Origin: JAJZRV01 sp027442615
GTDB taxonomy: Bacteria; Pseudomonadota; Gammaproteobacteria; Burkholderiales; Ferrovaceae
DNA: 64,000 nucleotides
Direction: 5' to 3'
Assembly: GCA_027442615.1 (NCBI GenBank)
Contig: DAIBBI010000041.1
Span: 18,753-82,752 of the forward strand
This document shows, piece by piece, positions 40,858 to 50,280 of this stretch. The translations under genes were made by a program, and so were the position numbers. Within the stretch, counting starts at the first letter, position 1; every line of letters begins with the position of its first letter. The notes beneath the pieces were generated by a model. That model was not told where the DNA came from. It did no database searches and was given only the letters and a program-made list of their open reading frames with translations.

Positions 40858-42188
40858 CGCCGAGCCATCAGCGATTCGATGTCGGCCACGGTTTTGGGCG
40901 CGCCAGCGGTCAGTACCGTATGCCCTTTCGCCGTCACCACCACATCGTCCTCGATGCGGATGCCCATGTGGTGATAGGTCTTGGGGACCCTTGCGTCGGG
41001 ACGCACATAAAGGCCCGGCTCCACCGTCAACACCATGCCCGGTTGCAGGCGCCGGGAGCGCCCCCCGACGGAGTACTCGCCCACGTCATGCACGTCACGC
41101 CCCAGCCAATGCCCGGTGCGGTGCATGTAAAAACGACGGTAATCGCCGGATTCGATGACCCCATCCACGCTGCCGCGGCACAGCTTGAGGTCGATGAGAC
41201 CCTGCACCAGTACCCGCACAGCCGCTTCGTGGTAGGCCACGAAGGGCGCACCGGGTTTGACCATCCTGAGCGCAGCCCCCTGAGCCGCCAGCACGATCTC
41301 GTAGAGGTCGCGCTGCGCCCCGGAAAATTTGCCGTTGACGGGAAAGGTGCGGGTGATGTCCGAAGCGTAACCCTGCCATTCGCAACCTGCATCGATCAGC
41401 AGGAGGTCGCCGTCCTTCAGGGATGCGTTGTTCTCCACATAGTGCAGCACGCAGGCATTGGCGCCGCCTGCCACGATGGAGGGGTAGGCCGGCGCTTCCG
41501 AGCCATGACGACGAAACTCGTGCAGGAGTTCCGCTTCCACATGAAACTCGCTGTGCCCCGGCTGGGTGAAGAGCATGGCGCGCCGATGGGCCGATACCGA
41601 AATGGCGGCTGCCTGCTTCATCAGCTTGATCTCGCCTGCGTCCTTGATGAGGCGCATCTCATCCAGGGCATGGCGCACCTCGCATACGGCGGCGGGGGCG
41701 GTTACACCACTGCGCACCTTGGCGCGCACGGCATTGAGCCACCCCGTCACGCGCCTGTCCCAGGCGTCATCCAGCCCGATCATGGTGTGCAGGGTGGGAC
41801 AGTTGGCGAGTAGCCCGGGCAAACGCGCCTCGAGCTCGCCGATGGGATGGGTCTCGTCCATGCCGAAGCGGGTGCGCGCGGCACGCGGTCCCACGCGATA
41901 GCCATTCCAGATTTCACTTTGCGCGTCGCGCGGACGGCAGAACAGCACGGATCGCGGGGCTTTGCCCCCTATCAGCACCAGCACGGCTTCGGGTTCGTGA
42001 AAGCCCGTGAGGTAATGGAAATGGCTGTCCCAACGATAGGGGTAATGGGTGTCGGCGTTGCGCAGGCGCTCCGGCGCCGTGGGAATAACGGCAACTCCCC
42101 CCCCTAACTGGCGTGCCAGATGGCGGCGCCGGGCCTGGAGGGATTTGACGCTGACGGCACCATCGGTGCCATCGGGGACAGACCTCAA
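40854..42188 (-). CDS. pepP: Xaa-Pro aminopeptidase PepP, start within a repeat
   Basis: This manganese peptidase cleaves N-terminal residues before proline. N-terminal domain: ARRRHLARQLGG and RNADTHYPYRWDSHFHYLTGF. Catalytic metal ligands: the two Asp in LLIDAGCEWQGYASDITRTF, His in HRTGHWLGRDVHD, Glu in VEPGLY and Glu in RIEDDV. No ATG lies in frame near the conserved start. In-frame TTG codons at 42188 (444 residues) and 42206 are both inside a repeat copy. The long open frame to 42365 is translated repeat. The start is therefore uncertain. Confidence 0.88.
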   Translation of the reverse strand: MRSVPDGTDGAVSVKSLQARRRHLARQLGGGVAVIPTAPERLRNADTHYPYRWDSHFHYLTGFHEPEAVLVLIGGKAPRSVLFCRPRDAQSEIWNGYRVGPRAARTRFGMDETHPIGELEARLPGLLANCPTLHTMIGLDDAWDRRVTGWLNAVRAKVRSGVTAPAAVCEVRHALDEMRLIKDAGEIKLMKQAAAISVSAHRRAMLFTQPGHSEFHVEAELLHEFRRHGSEAPAYPSIVAGGANACVLHYVENNASLKDGDLLLIDAGCEWQGYASDITRTFPVNGKFSGAQRDLYEIVLAAQGAALRMVKPGAPFVAYHEAAVRVLVQGLIDLKLCRGSVDGVIESGDYRRFYMHRTGHWLGRDVHDVGEYSVGGRSRRLQPGMVLTVEPGLYVRPDARVPKTYHHMGIRIEDDVVVTAKGHTVLTAGAPKTVADIESLMARR

Positions 42189-42305
42189 TTTGGGGACAGA
42201 CCCCAATTTTTTTTCAGCGACGACGCGACTCAAGTTCCATCTCCGGTTGAGGAGCCACCATTGGGGTCTGTCCCCAAATTGAGGTCTGTCCCCGATGGCA
42301 CCGAT
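42162..42305. repeat. Long inverted repeat pair of the family, copy 9
   Basis: The 46-base arm at 42162-42207 is perfectly complementary to 42260-42305. Each arm holds two half-sites plus the locus-specific GGTGCCATC. The 52-base centre has a run of eight T and the end of the murU frame. This structure has replaced the murU/pepP junction, supplying the murU C-terminus and the pepP N-terminus. Confidence 0.95.
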
Positions 42306-42979
42306 TGTTCCAGTTGTTCCAGGTCGGCCGCGGTGCCCACATTGGCCCAGCAGCCCCCATGCCACTCGCCGGACAGGGCCCCGCGCGCCACGGCGGCGTG
42401 CAGCAGGGGACCCAGTTCAGCAGGTTGGCCTGGCGCCAGCATTTCAAAAAAACGCCGGCGGAAAACGCCTATGTTGCCATAGGTGCCGGCATCCTGCCCC
42501 GCTGTCGCGACGTGTTTTCCCTGCAGGGAAAAATCCCTGGGGTAGCGCGGATCCTTCACCAGCACCAGATGGCCCTCGGTAGCCCCCAGGGGTTCGGCCA
42601 GCAGGGATGCCAGCGGGGCCTTGAGCCGCGCGTAGTCATAGGTGGTGTAGATGTCGGCGCTCACCAGCAGGAAGGCGGGGGCTGTGAGCAGCGGCAAGGC
42701 CGTGGCCACCCCGCCCGCGGTACCCAGCGCCGTGCCCTCGCGCGACCAGCGCACGGAGCACCCCCAACGCGCGCCGTTGCCGATGGCAGCTTCGATCTGT
42801 TCTCCCAGCCAGGCATGGTTGATGACAATTTCGGTAAAACCCGCTGCAACGAGACGCTCCACCTGCCAGAGAATCAGCGGCTTGCCGCGGACCGTCTGCA
42901 GGGGTTTCGGCACGGTGTCGGTCAGGGGGCGCATGCGCTCGCCGCGCCCCGCCGCAAGGATCATGGCCTGCAGGGTCAA
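42230..42979 (-). CDS. murU: N-acetylmuramate alpha-1-phosphate uridylyltransferase MurU
   Basis: This 249-residue nucleotidyltransferase makes UDP-MurNAc in cell-wall recycling. Motifs: MILAAGRGERMRPLTDTVPKP near the N-terminus and VINHAWLGEQIEAA, with catalytic Asp in LVSADIYTTYD. TTG 42979 overlaps the amgK stop and gives TLQAMILAAG, the usual family start; ATG 42964 is the alternative. The native end is near TAADLEQLEQ. The last 24 or so residues (SVPSGTDLNLGTDPN and on) are repeat-encoded. The amgK-murU pair next to lptD matches Pseudomonas putida. Confidence 0.88.
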   Translation of the reverse strand: MTLQAMILAAGRGERMRPLTDTVPKPLQTVRGKPLILWQVERLVAAGFTEIVINHAWLGEQIEAAIGNGARWGCSVRWSREGTALGTAGGVATALPLLTAPAFLLVSADIYTTYDYARLKAPLASLLAEPLGATEGHLVLVKDPRYPRDFSLQGKHVATAGQDAGTYGNIGVFRRRFFEMLAPGQPAELGPLLHAAVARGALSGEWHGGCWANVGTAADLEQLEQSVPSGTDLNLGTDPNGGSSTGDGT

Positions 42980-43983
42980 AAAGTGTACCCCACAGCCACT
43001 TCCTCGCCGCTGAGGCGCTCCAGCAATTGGGACAAGGGCTTCAGCTCGCGATAGCGCCCGCAGGCATCGCGCAGGTATTGCAGTACAAGCGGCAGGTCCT
43101 GCAGGTAGCCCGGCTTGCCATCGCGGTGGCAGAGACGCGCAAAGATGCCCAGCACCTTGAGGTGGCGCTGCACGCCCATCCATTCGAAGTCGCGATAGAA
43201 TCTGCCAAAGTCGGCATCCACCGGCAAGTGCGCGGCACGCGCCGCTTCCCAGTAGCGCACCAGCCAGTCCAGGATCTGCGCTTCTTCCCAATGCACATAG
43301 GCGTCCTTCAACAGCGACACGGCGTCATAGGTGATGGGACCATGCACCGCATCCTGAAAATCCAGAATGCCGGGGTTGGGCGGACACACCATGAGGTTGC
43401 GCGAATGGTAGTCGCGGTGCACGAACACCCGGGGTTGGGCAAGGTTGTTGGCAATGAGGGCGTCCACGCATTGCGCATAGGCTTGCTGCTCACGCTCGCT
43501 GAGCGTCGCCCCCAGGTGGCGCGCCACATACCACTCCGGAAAGAGCCCCACTTCGCGGCGCAGCAGCGCTTCGTCGTACTCGGGCAGCACCCCGGGGCGG
43601 CTGGCCCGCTGCAGGGTGACGAGGGCACCCAGGGCATCGCGATAGTACTGCTGCACGGCGGCCGGGTCGGCCTCTGGACTGGAGACCGCTTCAAGATAGG
43701 TGGTGCGCCCGAGGTCCGTGAGCAGCAAAAATCCCTGCCCGAAATCGGCGCGCAGCACCTGCGGCACATGCACCCCGGCCTCGGCGAAAAGCCTCGCCAC
43801 CGCCACGAAAGGATGGCAGTCTTCCTTGTCGGGGGGCGCGTCCATCACGATGAGGGTCTCTCCCCCGCGCGTCCACCTGAAGTAGCGCCGGAAGCTTGCG
43901 TCGGCAGAGGCGGGGGTCAGGGCATCGAATGGAGCCGGGTGAGTTTCGTTGACCCAGGAATGGAGGGCGTTCAGGCGTGACAA
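42976..43983 (-). CDS. amgK: Anomeric MurNAc/GlcNAc kinase AmgK
   Basis: This 335-residue aminoglycoside-phosphotransferase-like kinase phosphorylates the anomeric position of MurNAc. Kinase motifs: SADASFRRYFRW, catalytic loop FVHRDYHSRNLMV and metal-binding segment GILDFQDAVHGPITYDAVSLL. It overlaps murU, its pathway partner, and is divergent from lptD. Together they bypass de novo UDP-MurNAc synthesis, the route known to confer intrinsic fosfomycin tolerance in Pseudomonas. Confidence 0.9.
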   Translation of the reverse strand: MSRLNALHSWVNETHPAPFDALTPASADASFRRYFRWTRGGETLIVMDAPPDKEDCHPFVAVARLFAEAGVHVPQVLRADFGQGFLLLTDLGRTTYLEAVSSPEADPAAVQQYYRDALGALVTLQRASRPGVLPEYDEALLRREVGLFPEWYVARHLGATLSEREQQAYAQCVDALIANNLAQPRVFVHRDYHSRNLMVCPPNPGILDFQDAVHGPITYDAVSLLKDAYVHWEEAQILDWLVRYWEAARAAHLPVDADFGRFYRDFEWMGVQRHLKVLGIFARLCHRDGKPGYLQDLPLVLQYLRDACGRYRELKPLSQLLERLSGEEVAVGYTF

Positions 43984-44066
43984 GGATCAGACTCCGGCGT
44001 GTGATTGGATTGCTTATTGCTTGAATTTGTGCGATTTTACCAAAATTATTGCACTGACCCCTGCCG

Positions 44067-46436
44067 ATGCACCCGAAACCTTTCCGCGCCTTGACTCTGG
44101 TTTTGGCGATGCTCGCCCAAACCGTGGCCGCGGAGGAGCAGGAGCGCCCTCCCCCAGCGCTAAAATCCGCACCCAGTTTTGATGTGGCCATTCCCGGGGC
44201 CGCCGGCGGCAACGACTCCGTGGTGTTCATCCGCGCCGACAGCATCACCAGCCAGACCGACGTGGAAATGGATGCCGATGGCAATGCCGAGGTGCGCCGC
44301 AAGGGCATCGTGGTCACGGCCGACCACATTCGTTACCAGCAGCAGACGCAAACCGTGGAAGCCACGGGCAACGTGCGCCTGGTGCGCAACAATGCCCTCA
44401 CCGTGGAAGGTCCCCACAGCGTGTATGACCTGGACGATCACCAGGGCACCATGGAAACCCCCACTTTCAGCTATCCCGCAAGCGATCTGCGCCCGTGGGC
44501 CGTGCGCGGCGATGCGCGCCTGATGGAATTTATGGGAGAAGACAAGGAACGCCTGTATGACATGAGTTACACCACCTGTCCCGTGGGCCGCAACGACTGG
44601 TTCCTCCGCTCGGGTGAGGTGGATCTCGACCACACCAAGCAGGAAGGGACGAGCAAGGACGGCACCGTCACCTTCTTTGACGTGCCCATCGTCTACGCAC
44701 CCACCCTGACGTTTCCGCTGGACAACAACCGCAAGTCGGGGCTGCTCGCCCCCACTTACGGCACCACTGCCACCACCGGGCAGGACATTTCGGTCCCCTA
44801 CTATTTCAACATCGCCCCCAACATGGACGACACCATGACCCCGCGCACCATGAGCACGCGCGGGGTACAGCTGGGCAACGAATTTCGCTATATGGAACCC
44901 ACCTTCAAGGGTTCTCTCAGCGGCGAATACATGCCGCACGACATCGTGACCGGCACGGATCGCTGGATGGGCCAGTGGCAGCATCAGCAGGAACTCCTGC
45001 CCGGCCTCAATTTTTCGGCCAACGTGCAAGGCGTGTCCGACCCCAATTACCTGATCGATTTGAGCACCCTGTTGGGTCCGCCGGGCCTGGCGTACATGCC
45101 GCGCGATCTCAACTTGAGCTATAGCGGATTGCCGGGCTGGGACATGAGCCTGCATTCGCTGTCCTACCAGACCCTGGTGGGCGCCATTCCGCAATTCCGC
45201 ATCGAGCCCCAGTTCAACGCCCACTGGTCGCAGGACAACTGGAATGGCATGAACCTCGATTTTGCCTCGCAATACACTTCGTTTTTGAGCCCCGGCCCCA
45301 ATGTCACGCCCGGCAACGTGACGGTGAATGGCATCACCTACAATTCCAATTACCAGTCGGTGGCCAGCGGCACGCGCACGGTGCTGAACCCCACGGTCAC
45401 CCTGCCCTGGCGTAACAGCTTCAGCTTTCTGACCTTCAAGACCGGGGTCAGCTATACCGAATACGAGATGGGCGAGTTCAACACCGCGCCCAGCAACCGG
45501 TATACGCGCAGCCTTCCCATCACCAGCGTGGACAGCGGCCTGTTCTTCGACCGGCAAACCTCCCTCTTTGACAAGTCGGTGGTGCAGACCCTGGAGCCCC
45601 GGCTCTATTACGTGTACATCCCCTACCGAGACCAGTCACAGCTGCCGGTGTTCGACACGGCGCTGGCCGACTTCAACCGCTCCACCATCTTCACGGAAAA
45701 CCAGTACGACGGCATCGATCGCATCAACAACGCCAACCAGGTCACGGCTGCGGTGACGAGTCGCATCGTGGACCCCACCTCGGGCGTGGAAATCATCAAC
45801 GCCATGCTGGGGCAGCGCTTTTACTTCACCCCCAATGCGGTACTGTTGCCCGGCCAGCTGCCGGCCCCGTCACAAACCTCGGATGTGCTGCTCTCGCTCG
45901 CCGCCAGCATCACCCAGCGCTGGAAGTTTGACAGCTACTTCAACTTCGACGCGCATGACCTGCACACCCAGCAGATGATGGCCAGCACCACCTATACCCC
46001 TGCGCCGGGCAAGCTTTTTAACCTGAGCTACCGCATCGACACGCCCATTCCCGGCGTGCCGACGATTCTGACCACCACCACCACCACCTCCACCTTCGTG
46101 CCCGGCGCGAGCACGCCCATCAACATCCTGACCGCCGTCAAACAGTGGGACGTCTCCAGCGAATGGCCCCTGTCGGCACAAACCTCGTTCCTTGGGCGGG
46201 TGTCCTATTCCACCCTGGATAATCAGGTAGTGGAAGGCTTGCTGGGCGTTGAGTATAATCAGGGGTGCTGGGCCCTGCGGGTGATTACCACGCGATTTGC
46301 CGTCACCTCCGTTCAATCTGCCAGCGCCTTTTATGTACAGCTGGAACTGGGAGGCATGGGCCTGGGTCAGAACCCCATGCAGGCCCTGCGCCGAAACATC
46401 CCCGGTTACATGAAAACCAACGAGATCATTCCATGA
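44067..46436 (+). CDS. lptD: LPS-assembly protein LptD
   Basis: This 789-residue outer-membrane protein inserts lipopolysaccharide. A signal peptide (RALTLVLAMLAQTVAAEE) is followed by an OstA-like N-terminal domain (residues about 50-160, with DHIRYQQQTQTVEATGNV) and a large barrel ending near residue 770. Only two cysteines are visible, in SYTTCPVGRND and in EYNQGCWALR, against four in E. coli. The one possible disulfide joins the periplasmic domain to the barrel. It overlaps surA by ATGA. Confidence 0.94.
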   Translation: MHPKPFRALTLVLAMLAQTVAAEEQERPPPALKSAPSFDVAIPGAAGGNDSVVFIRADSITSQTDVEMDADGNAEVRRKGIVVTADHIRYQQQTQTVEATGNVRLVRNNALTVEGPHSVYDLDDHQGTMETPTFSYPASDLRPWAVRGDARLMEFMGEDKERLYDMSYTTCPVGRNDWFLRSGEVDLDHTKQEGTSKDGTVTFFDVPIVYAPTLTFPLDNNRKSGLLAPTYGTTATTGQDISVPYYFNIAPNMDDTMTPRTMSTRGVQLGNEFRYMEPTFKGSLSGEYMPHDIVTGTDRWMGQWQHQQELLPGLNFSANVQGVSDPNYLIDLSTLLGPPGLAYMPRDLNLSYSGLPGWDMSLHSLSYQTLVGAIPQFRIEPQFNAHWSQDNWNGMNLDFASQYTSFLSPGPNVTPGNVTVNGITYNSNYQSVASGTRTVLNPTVTLPWRNSFSFLTFKTGVSYTEYEMGEFNTAPSNRYTRSLPITSVDSGLFFDRQTSLFDKSVVQTLEPRLYYVYIPYRDQSQLPVFDTALADFNRSTIFTENQYDGIDRINNANQVTAAVTSRIVDPTSGVEIINAMLGQRFYFTPNAVLLPGQLPAPSQTSDVLLSLAASITQRWKFDSYFNFDAHDLHTQQMMASTTYTPAPGKLFNLSYRIDTPIPGVPTILTTTTTTSTFVPGASTPINILTAVKQWDVSSEWPLSAQTSFLGRVSYSTLDNQVVEGLLGVEYNQGCWALRVITTRFAVTSVQSASAFYVQLELGGMGLGQNPMQALRRNIPGYMKTNEIIP

Positions 46437-47797
46437 AGCGATTTTTGATCGTCTTGACCCTGGCGGCATTGTGGCTGGCCCCTTGGGCAGAAGCAGTTGA
46501 AAACCTGCTGGTAGCCCCGGCACAGAGCGCCAACAAGGCGGGGATCACCCCACCGCTGGACGAAGCCTCCCTGCCGATGGTGGATCGCATCGTGGCCGTG
46601 GTCAACAACAGCGTCATCACTTACTCCGAGTTGAACGACCGCACCAACCTGATTTCCAACCAGCTCACCCGGCAAGGGGTGACCCTGCCCGAGCGCCACA
46701 TCCTGATGCGCCAGGTGCTTGAAAAAATGGTGATGGATGCAGTGCAGATGCAATACGCCAAGGACGCGGGCATCAAGGTGGATGACACCCAGCTCGATCA
46801 GTCCATCGTGCGCCTTGCCGAAGAAAACAAGATGCCGCTTGCGGCCTTTCGCACCGCCGTGCAAAAGGAAGGGGTCTCCTGGAACAAGTTTCGCGAAGAA
46901 ATCCGCGAGGAGATCATCCTCGCGCACCTGCGCGAACGAGAGGTGGAAAACCGCGTCATCGTCACCGACGGCGAGATCGACGCGCAGATCGCCGAGGAAA
47001 ACGAACGCGGCGGCTCCGCCCAGGATGAGTTCCAACTGGCGCATATCCTGATTTCCGTGCCCGAAAACGCTTCCCCCGAGCGGGTGGCGCAACGCCAGAG
47101 AAAGATTCAGGAGGCACTGGACCAGTTGAACAAGGGCATGGAGTTTGCCGAAGTGGCGGCCACCTTCTCCGAAGCGCCTGACGCCCTGAAGGGCGGAGAC
47201 CTGGGCTGGCGCCCCGCAGCCCGCCTGCCCACGCTCTTTGCCAATGCGGCAAGCAAACTGAAACCAGGGGAATACAGCGGCATCCTGCGCAGCCCCAACG
47301 GCTTTCACATCCTCAAGCTCGTCAACCGGCGTGGTTCGGAAGCCCCGGCCCCGATCACGCAATTTCACGTGCGGCAAATCCTGGTGAAGGTGAACCCCGA
47401 TGCCGATCCCAATGAGGCCGCCAGCAAGATTGCCGGTTTGAATGCCCGCGTGTTGGGCGGCGAGGATTTTGGCAAGCTGGCCACCTTGAACTCCGAGGAT
47501 GAAAGCCGCAATCGTGGTGGCGACCTTGGCTGGGTGTCCGAAGGCGAGACGCTGCCGCAGTTTGAAAAGGTCGTCAAATCCCTGAAGCCCGGCGAAACCA
47601 GCGCGCCCTTCCAGACCCTGCTGGGCTGGCACATCGTCCAGCTGCTGGACGTGCGTCAGGCCGACGCCACGCTGGAGCGCAGGCGCCTTGCAGCACGCCA
47701 GGGCTTGCGCGCCCGCAAATCGGACGAAGCCTACGATGAGTGGATTCGCCAACTGCGCGACCAGGCCTATGTGGACATCCGCCTCGACGACCGCTAG
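46433..47797 (+). CDS. surA: Periplasmic chaperone/peptidyl-prolyl isomerase SurA
   Basis: This 454-residue protein folds outer-membrane proteins such as LptD. Signal peptide: RFLIVLTLAALWLAPWAEA. The SurA_N domain (VDRIVAVVNNSVITYSELNDR) is followed by two parvulin domains marked by FQLAHILISVPENAS and FHVRQILVKVNP, each followed by GGDLGW. ATG 46433 overlaps the lptD stop, so the older open frame from 46265 is not used. The lptD-surA-pdxA-rsmA order is standard. Confidence 0.95.
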   Translation: MKRFLIVLTLAALWLAPWAEAVENLLVAPAQSANKAGITPPLDEASLPMVDRIVAVVNNSVITYSELNDRTNLISNQLTRQGVTLPERHILMRQVLEKMVMDAVQMQYAKDAGIKVDDTQLDQSIVRLAEENKMPLAAFRTAVQKEGVSWNKFREEIREEIILAHLREREVENRVIVTDGEIDAQIAEENERGGSAQDEFQLAHILISVPENASPERVAQRQRKIQEALDQLNKGMEFAEVAATFSEAPDALKGGDLGWRPAARLPTLFANAASKLKPGEYSGILRSPNGFHILKLVNRRGSEAPAPITQFHVRQILVKVNPDADPNEAASKIAGLNARVLGGEDFGKLATLNSEDESRNRGGDLGWVSEGETLPQFEKVVKSLKPGETSAPFQTLLGWHIVQLLDVRQADATLERRRLAARQGLRARKSDEAYDEWIRQLRDQAYVDIRLDDR

Positions 47798-48788
47798 ACC
47801 CGTCATCGGCCTGTCTGCGGGCGAACCCGCGGGCATTGGCCCCGACCTGTGCGTGCTGCTGTCGCACCACGGGTTTCCGGCGCACCTTGTGGTGGCGGCC
47901 GATCGCGACGTAATGCACGCGCGGGCCAGGCTGCTGGGCATCGCAGCCGACTTTGCCGAATACGACCCTGCCCACCCCGTGGAGGCCCGGCCGGGGCAGG
48001 CGAGCCTGTGGCACCATCCTGCCCCCGTCCCGGTGGAGCCGGGCAAGCTTGATCCCGCCAACAGCCCCTATGTCCTGCAATGCCTGGACAGCCTGATCCA
48101 TGCATGCCGCAGCGGTGCCATGCAGGCCCTCGTCACCGCCCCCTTGCAGAAAAGCACCATCGTGGCTGCGGGCGTACCCTTTACGGGGCACACCGAATAC
48201 CTGGCCCAGAAACTGGGCGTTCCCCGGGTGGTGATGATGCTGGTGGGCGGCGGGTTGCGCGTGGCGCTTGCCACCACGCATCTGCCCCTGAAGGACGTGC
48301 CCCAGGCCATCACCCGGGACGGTCTGGGAGAGACGCTCGACATCCTGGCCCACGACCTCACCACACGCTTTCACTGTGCACACCCACGCATACTTGTGGC
48401 GGGGCTCAACCCCCACGCGGGCGAATCGGGCCATCTGGGGCGCGAGGAAATCGAGGTCATCACACCAGCCCTGGAGGCTGCGCGCACGCGCGGTATCGAC
48501 GCAGTGGGGCCATTGCCGGCCGACACGCTGTTCGTGCCGCAGCTGCTTGCCGGGGCCGATGCCGTGCTGGCCATGTACCACGACCAGGGGCTGCCCGTGC
48601 TCAAGATGCAAAGCTTTGGCGGAGGGGTCAATGTCACCCTGGGGCTGCCCATCATTCGCACATCCGTGGATCACGGCACTGCGCTGGACCGTGCCGGCAC
48701 GGGGCGCATCGAGCGCGGCAGCATGGATGCTGCCATCACCCTGGCCCTGGAAATGACGGGACTGCCCCATGGCCCATCAGCCGCGTAA
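47769..48788 (+). CDS. pdxA: 4-hydroxythreonine-4-phosphate dehydrogenase PdxA
   Basis: This 339-residue enzyme of pyridoxal-phosphate synthesis has VIGLSAGEPAGIGPDL at the start, VTAPLQKSTI, FTGHTEYLA, AGLNPHAGESGHLG and YHDQGLPVLK. Conserved metal-binding His residues are seen in TGHTE and YHDQ. ATG 47769 overlaps the 3' end of surA by 29 bases and gives MWTSASTTARPVIG. It also overlaps rsmA by 20 bases. Confidence 0.93.
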   Translation: MWTSASTTARPVIGLSAGEPAGIGPDLCVLLSHHGFPAHLVVAADRDVMHARARLLGIAADFAEYDPAHPVEARPGQASLWHHPAPVPVEPGKLDPANSPYVLQCLDSLIHACRSGAMQALVTAPLQKSTIVAAGVPFTGHTEYLAQKLGVPRVVMMLVGGGLRVALATTHLPLKDVPQAITRDGLGETLDILAHDLTTRFHCAHPRILVAGLNPHAGESGHLGREEIEVITPALEAARTRGIDAVGPLPADTLFVPQLLAGADAVLAMYHDQGLPVLKMQSFGGGVNVTLGLPIIRTSVDHGTALDRAGTGRIERGSMDAAITLALEMTGLPHGPSAA

Positions 48789-49536
48789 GCGCTTTGGCCA
48801 GCATTTCCTCACCGATGCCGGCATCATCAATGGCATCCTTTCCGCCATCGATCCCCGGGCGGGCGAAGCCCTGGTGGAAATCGGCCCCGGCCTGGGGGCG
48901 CTGACCCTGCCGCTGCTCGCGTGCGTGGACCACCTCATCGTCATCGAGCTGGACCGCGACCTGGTGGCCCACTGGCGCGCCCATCCCAAGGCGGCGCAAC
49001 TCACCATCCACGAAGGGGATGCGCTCGCCTTCGACTTTGGCGCCCTGGGTACGGATCTGCGCCTCGTAGGCAACCTGCCCTATAACATTTCCACCCCCCT
49101 GCTGTTCCATCTCGCCACCTTTGCCGGACATATCCGCGATGCCCATTTCATGCTGCAAAAGGAAGTGGTGGCGCGCATGGTGGCTGAACCTGCCACCGCC
49201 GATTACGGCCGGCTCTCGGTGATGCTGCAATACCGCTTTCACATGGATGCGCTGCTGGAAGTGCCGCCCGATGCGTTTGACCCGCCGCCCAGGGTGGATT
49301 CCAGCGTGGTGCGCCTCATCCCCAAGACCCCCTCGGAGCGTCACGCCCTGGACGAAGCGCGACTGGAGCAGGTCGTGGCGCAGGCGTTTTCGCAACGGCG
49401 CAAGATGCTGCGCAGCACCCTCAAGGGCGTGATTCCGGAAAGCACGCTGGTCAAGCTTGGCATCGACCCCACACGGCGCGCCGAAACGCTGACGCTGGAT
49501 GAGTTTGTGGGGCTGGCAAACGCCGCACAAGGATAG
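48769..49536 (+). CDS. rsmA: 16S rRNA dimethyladenosine transferase RsmA (KsgA)
   Basis: This 255-residue enzyme dimethylates A1518 and A1519. Motifs: KRFGQHFLTDAGII, the SAM loop EIGPGLGALTLPLL, VIELDRDLV and the catalytic NLPYNIS. Length is normal. The TAG stop (49534-49536) lies in the first unit of a repeat array, so the last codons border repeat DNA. Confidence 0.95.
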   Translation: MAHQPRKRFGQHFLTDAGIINGILSAIDPRAGEALVEIGPGLGALTLPLLACVDHLIVIELDRDLVAHWRAHPKAAQLTIHEGDALAFDFGALGTDLRLVGNLPYNISTPLLFHLATFAGHIRDAHFMLQKEVVARMVAEPATADYGRLSVMLQYRFHMDALLEVPPDAFDPPPRVDSSVVRLIPKTPSERHALDEARLEQVVAQAFSQRRKMLRSTLKGVIPESTLVKLGIDPTRRAETLTLDEFVGLANAAQG

Positions 49537-49623
49537 GGGACAAGGATTAGGGGACAGACCTCAAACCACCCTGGTTTGAGGTCTGTCCCCTAATCCTTGT
49601 CCCCTAATCCTTGTCCCCTATCC
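49531..49623. repeat. Extended palindromic repeat array, copy 10
   Basis: GGATAGGGGACAAGGATTA then GGGGACAGACCTCAAACCA on the left is mirrored by TGGTTTGAGGTCTGTCCCC on the right. The right arm adds two TAATCCTTGTCCCC units and ends CTATCC. It lies between convergent rsmA and trpG and may terminate both. The right arm has one more unit than the left. Confidence 0.93.
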
Positions 49624-49630
49624 TTCGAAC

Positions 49631-50200
49631 TTAAGCAAATTCCTTGAGGAAATTGCCCAGCATGTCGTGACCGTGTTCGGTGAGGATCGATTCGGGGTGG
49701 AACTGCACACCTTCCACCGCCAGCGTACGATGGCGCAGCCCCATGATTTCTCCGTCGTCGGTCCAGGCCGTCACTTCAAGGCAGGAGGGCAGGGTTTCAC
49801 GCCGCACAGCGAGCGAATGGTAGCGGGTTGCGCGAAACGGATTGGGCAGCCCTCTGAACACGCCGACGTTACTGTGATGAACGTCAGACACCTTGCCATG
49901 CATGAGCTCCCTGGCATGCACCACCTCGCCGCCAAAAGCTTCGCCAATGGCCTGATGCCCCAGGCATACCCCCAGAATGGGGTAGCGTCCCGCGTAGGTC
50001 TTGATGAGAGCCACCGAGATGCCGGCCTCCTTCGGACTACAGGGTCCGGGGGAGATGACGATGTATTGGGGGTCCAGCGCCGGAATTTCTTCCAGGGCGA
50101 TCTGGTCATTACGCCGCACCACCACCGTCTGCCCCAACTCGCCAAAGTACTGCACGAGGTTGTAGGTGAAGGAGTCGTAATTATCGATCATGAGCAGCAT
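49631..50200 (-). CDS. trpG: Anthranilate synthase / aminodeoxychorismate synthase glutamine amidotransferase
   Basis: This 189-residue class I glutaminase subunit starts MLLMIDNYDSFTYNLVQYF. Catalytic motifs are GVCLGHQAIGEAFGG (Cys), VEGVQFHPESILTEHG (His and Glu) and ISPGPCSPKEAG. It supplies ammonia to TrpE, encoded 10 kb away on the same strand (60699-62165). In relatives trpE and trpG are adjacent. trpD and trpC, usually next, are absent here. Confidence 0.93.
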   Translation of the reverse strand: MLLMIDNYDSFTYNLVQYFGELGQTVVVRRNDQIALEEIPALDPQYIVISPGPCSPKEAGISVALIKTYAGRYPILGVCLGHQAIGEAFGGEVVHARELMHGKVSDVHHSNVGVFRGLPNPFRATRYHSLAVRRETLPSCLEVTAWTDDGEIMGLRHRTLAVEGVQFHPESILTEHGHDMLGNFLKEFA

Positions 50201-50280
50201 GATTTATTTAACCCACTGTTTTGTAAACGATAGCATTGGCGCCCTGTGATGTTTTATCGGCGGGCACGCGCAATCGTGCA

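Noticed and set aside
42214..42447. A 77-codon minus-strand frame ending MELESRRR
   Set aside because: It lies in the repeat junction, overlaps murU in another frame and has no family similarity.
46406..48061. A 551-codon open frame on the minus strand opposite surA/pdxA, and similar long frames at 34009-35769 and 5033-6562
   Set aside because: These are antisense shadows of surA, glyS and phoH/ybeY, caused by high GC and low stop frequency. They lack family motifs and conflict with clear genes.
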